From: Thermomicrobiaceae bacterium
Lineage (GTDB): Bacteria; Chloroflexota; Chloroflexia; Thermomicrobiales; Thermomicrobiaceae
DNA length: 5,741 nucleotides
Reading direction: 5' to 3'
NCBI GenBank assembly: GCA_007122555.1
Contig: SKTL01000186.1
Coordinates: 1-5,741 of the forward strand
The notes beneath the pieces are model-generated. The model saw only the letters and a list, made by a program, of their open reading frames with translations, had not been told where the DNA came from and ran no database searches. This document shows positions 5,431 through 5,741 of the stretch, in pieces. Every line of letters starts with the position of its first letter. The stretch's first letter is position 1. A program made the translations under genes and the position numbers.

Positions 5431-5741
5431 ATGAGCAATAGGCGCGGTGAGCGGACCAGTTCGACGCAGGGATTCTCGACAACCCCCGTGTTGATGATCT
5501 TCGGCGCAATGTATCTGGCGCTGGCGGCGCTGATCAGGCGCTGGCCCAGGACACAAACCGATGTTCAGGTGACGCGTGCGCTGCAGTCGAATGATCACTC
5601 CGGCCTCGAGCGATGCATGACGTTCGTGAGCTGGTTCGGATTCCGTCCGCAGAGCCTTTTGCTGCCGCTCGGAGTTATCGTTGGGTTCTGGCGTTCCGGC
5701 AGGCGGCTTGAATCGGTCCTCCTCATCGCCGCCTGGGGAAG
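5431..5741 (+). CDS. Probable PAP2-family membrane phosphatase, N-terminal part (3' end outside window)
   Basis: A frame opens at ATG 5431 and runs to the right edge: 103 codons with no stop. GGTGA at 5422-5426 lies four bases upstream and is a modest ribosome binding site; a later start at GTG (codon 20) or Met22 is possible. Residues 1-18 are polar and basic, and about 19-35 are a hydrophobic segment (VLMIFGAMYLALAALI). Next comes D44-V-Q-V-T-R-A-L-Q52 and, after a short acidic turn, M63-T-F-V-S-W-F-G70. Two more hydrophobic stretches follow (about 75-87 and 93-103). The D....ALQ...M...S.FG pattern ahead of membrane helices is typical of the start of PAP2 phosphatases. These dephosphorylate lipids such as undecaprenyl pyrophosphate or phosphatidate at the membrane. 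The diagnostic catalytic motifs (KxxxxxxRP, PSGH, SRxxxxxHxxxD) would lie downstream and are not visible, so the call is provisional. Confidence 0.6.
   Translation, partial: MSNRRGERTSSTQGFSTTPVLMIFGAMYLALAALIRRWPRTQTDVQVTRALQSNDHSGLERCMTFVSWFGFRPQSLLLPLGVIVGFWRSGRRLESVLLIAAWG

Noticed and set aside
1..5741. CRISPR array, tRNA/rRNA, insertion sequence, phage or defence island
   Set aside because: I saw no regularly spaced repeats, no cloverleaf-like or rRNA-conserved stretches, no transposase or terminal inverted repeats, and no nuclease or toxin-antitoxin motifs. The content is metabolic and regulatory.

Overview
The window reads as a stretch of bacterial chromosome of fairly high GC content with ordinary gene density. 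It holds two complete TTG-started genes, one complete ATG-started gene and one gene cut off at each edge. I see no rRNA, tRNA, CRISPR array, insertion sequence or phage gene. The TTG starts, the particular variant of polysaccharide deacetylase and the LuxR-type ATPase regulator would fit a Chloroflexota (Thermomicrobia-like) or similar Gram-positive-type lineage. That placement rests on remembered family resemblance and is weak.

Layout. Bases 1-1975 on the minus strand encode the N-terminal 658 residues of a large STAND/AAA ATPase of the LAL (MalT-like LuxR) regulator type. Its 3' end, where a DNA-binding domain would be expected, lies outside the window. Bases 1976-2298 form a gene-free divergent region with a candidate promoter for the regulator flanked by small direct and inverted repeats. 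The plus strand then carries four genes in a row: a HAD-superfamily phosphatase (2299-3003), a membrane-anchored CE4-type polysaccharide deacetylase (3106-4335), ispH/lytB (4372-5334), and the first 103 residues of a membrane protein that looks like a PAP2-family lipid phosphatase (5431 to the right edge). A strong GC-rich hairpin at 5378-5402 separates ispH from the PAP2-like gene. A promoter-plus-hairpin candidate sits between the HAD and deacetylase genes.

How the genes may work together. IspH makes the C5 isoprenoid precursors from which undecaprenyl phosphate is built. A PAP2 phosphatase could recycle undecaprenyl pyrophosphate or dephosphorylate other lipid phosphates. A surface deacetylase would modify the glycans assembled on that carrier. 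The deacetylase-ispH pair is only 36 bases apart and probably co-transcribed, so an envelope theme is plausible but inferred. The HAD phosphatase and the divergent regulator have no demonstrable link to it.

I found no clear undescribed system. The points most worth a second look are the deacetylase variant (long insertion between motifs 1 and 2, missing motif-3 arginine), the repeat-flanked regulator promoter, and the 5' stem-loop ahead of the deacetylase gene.
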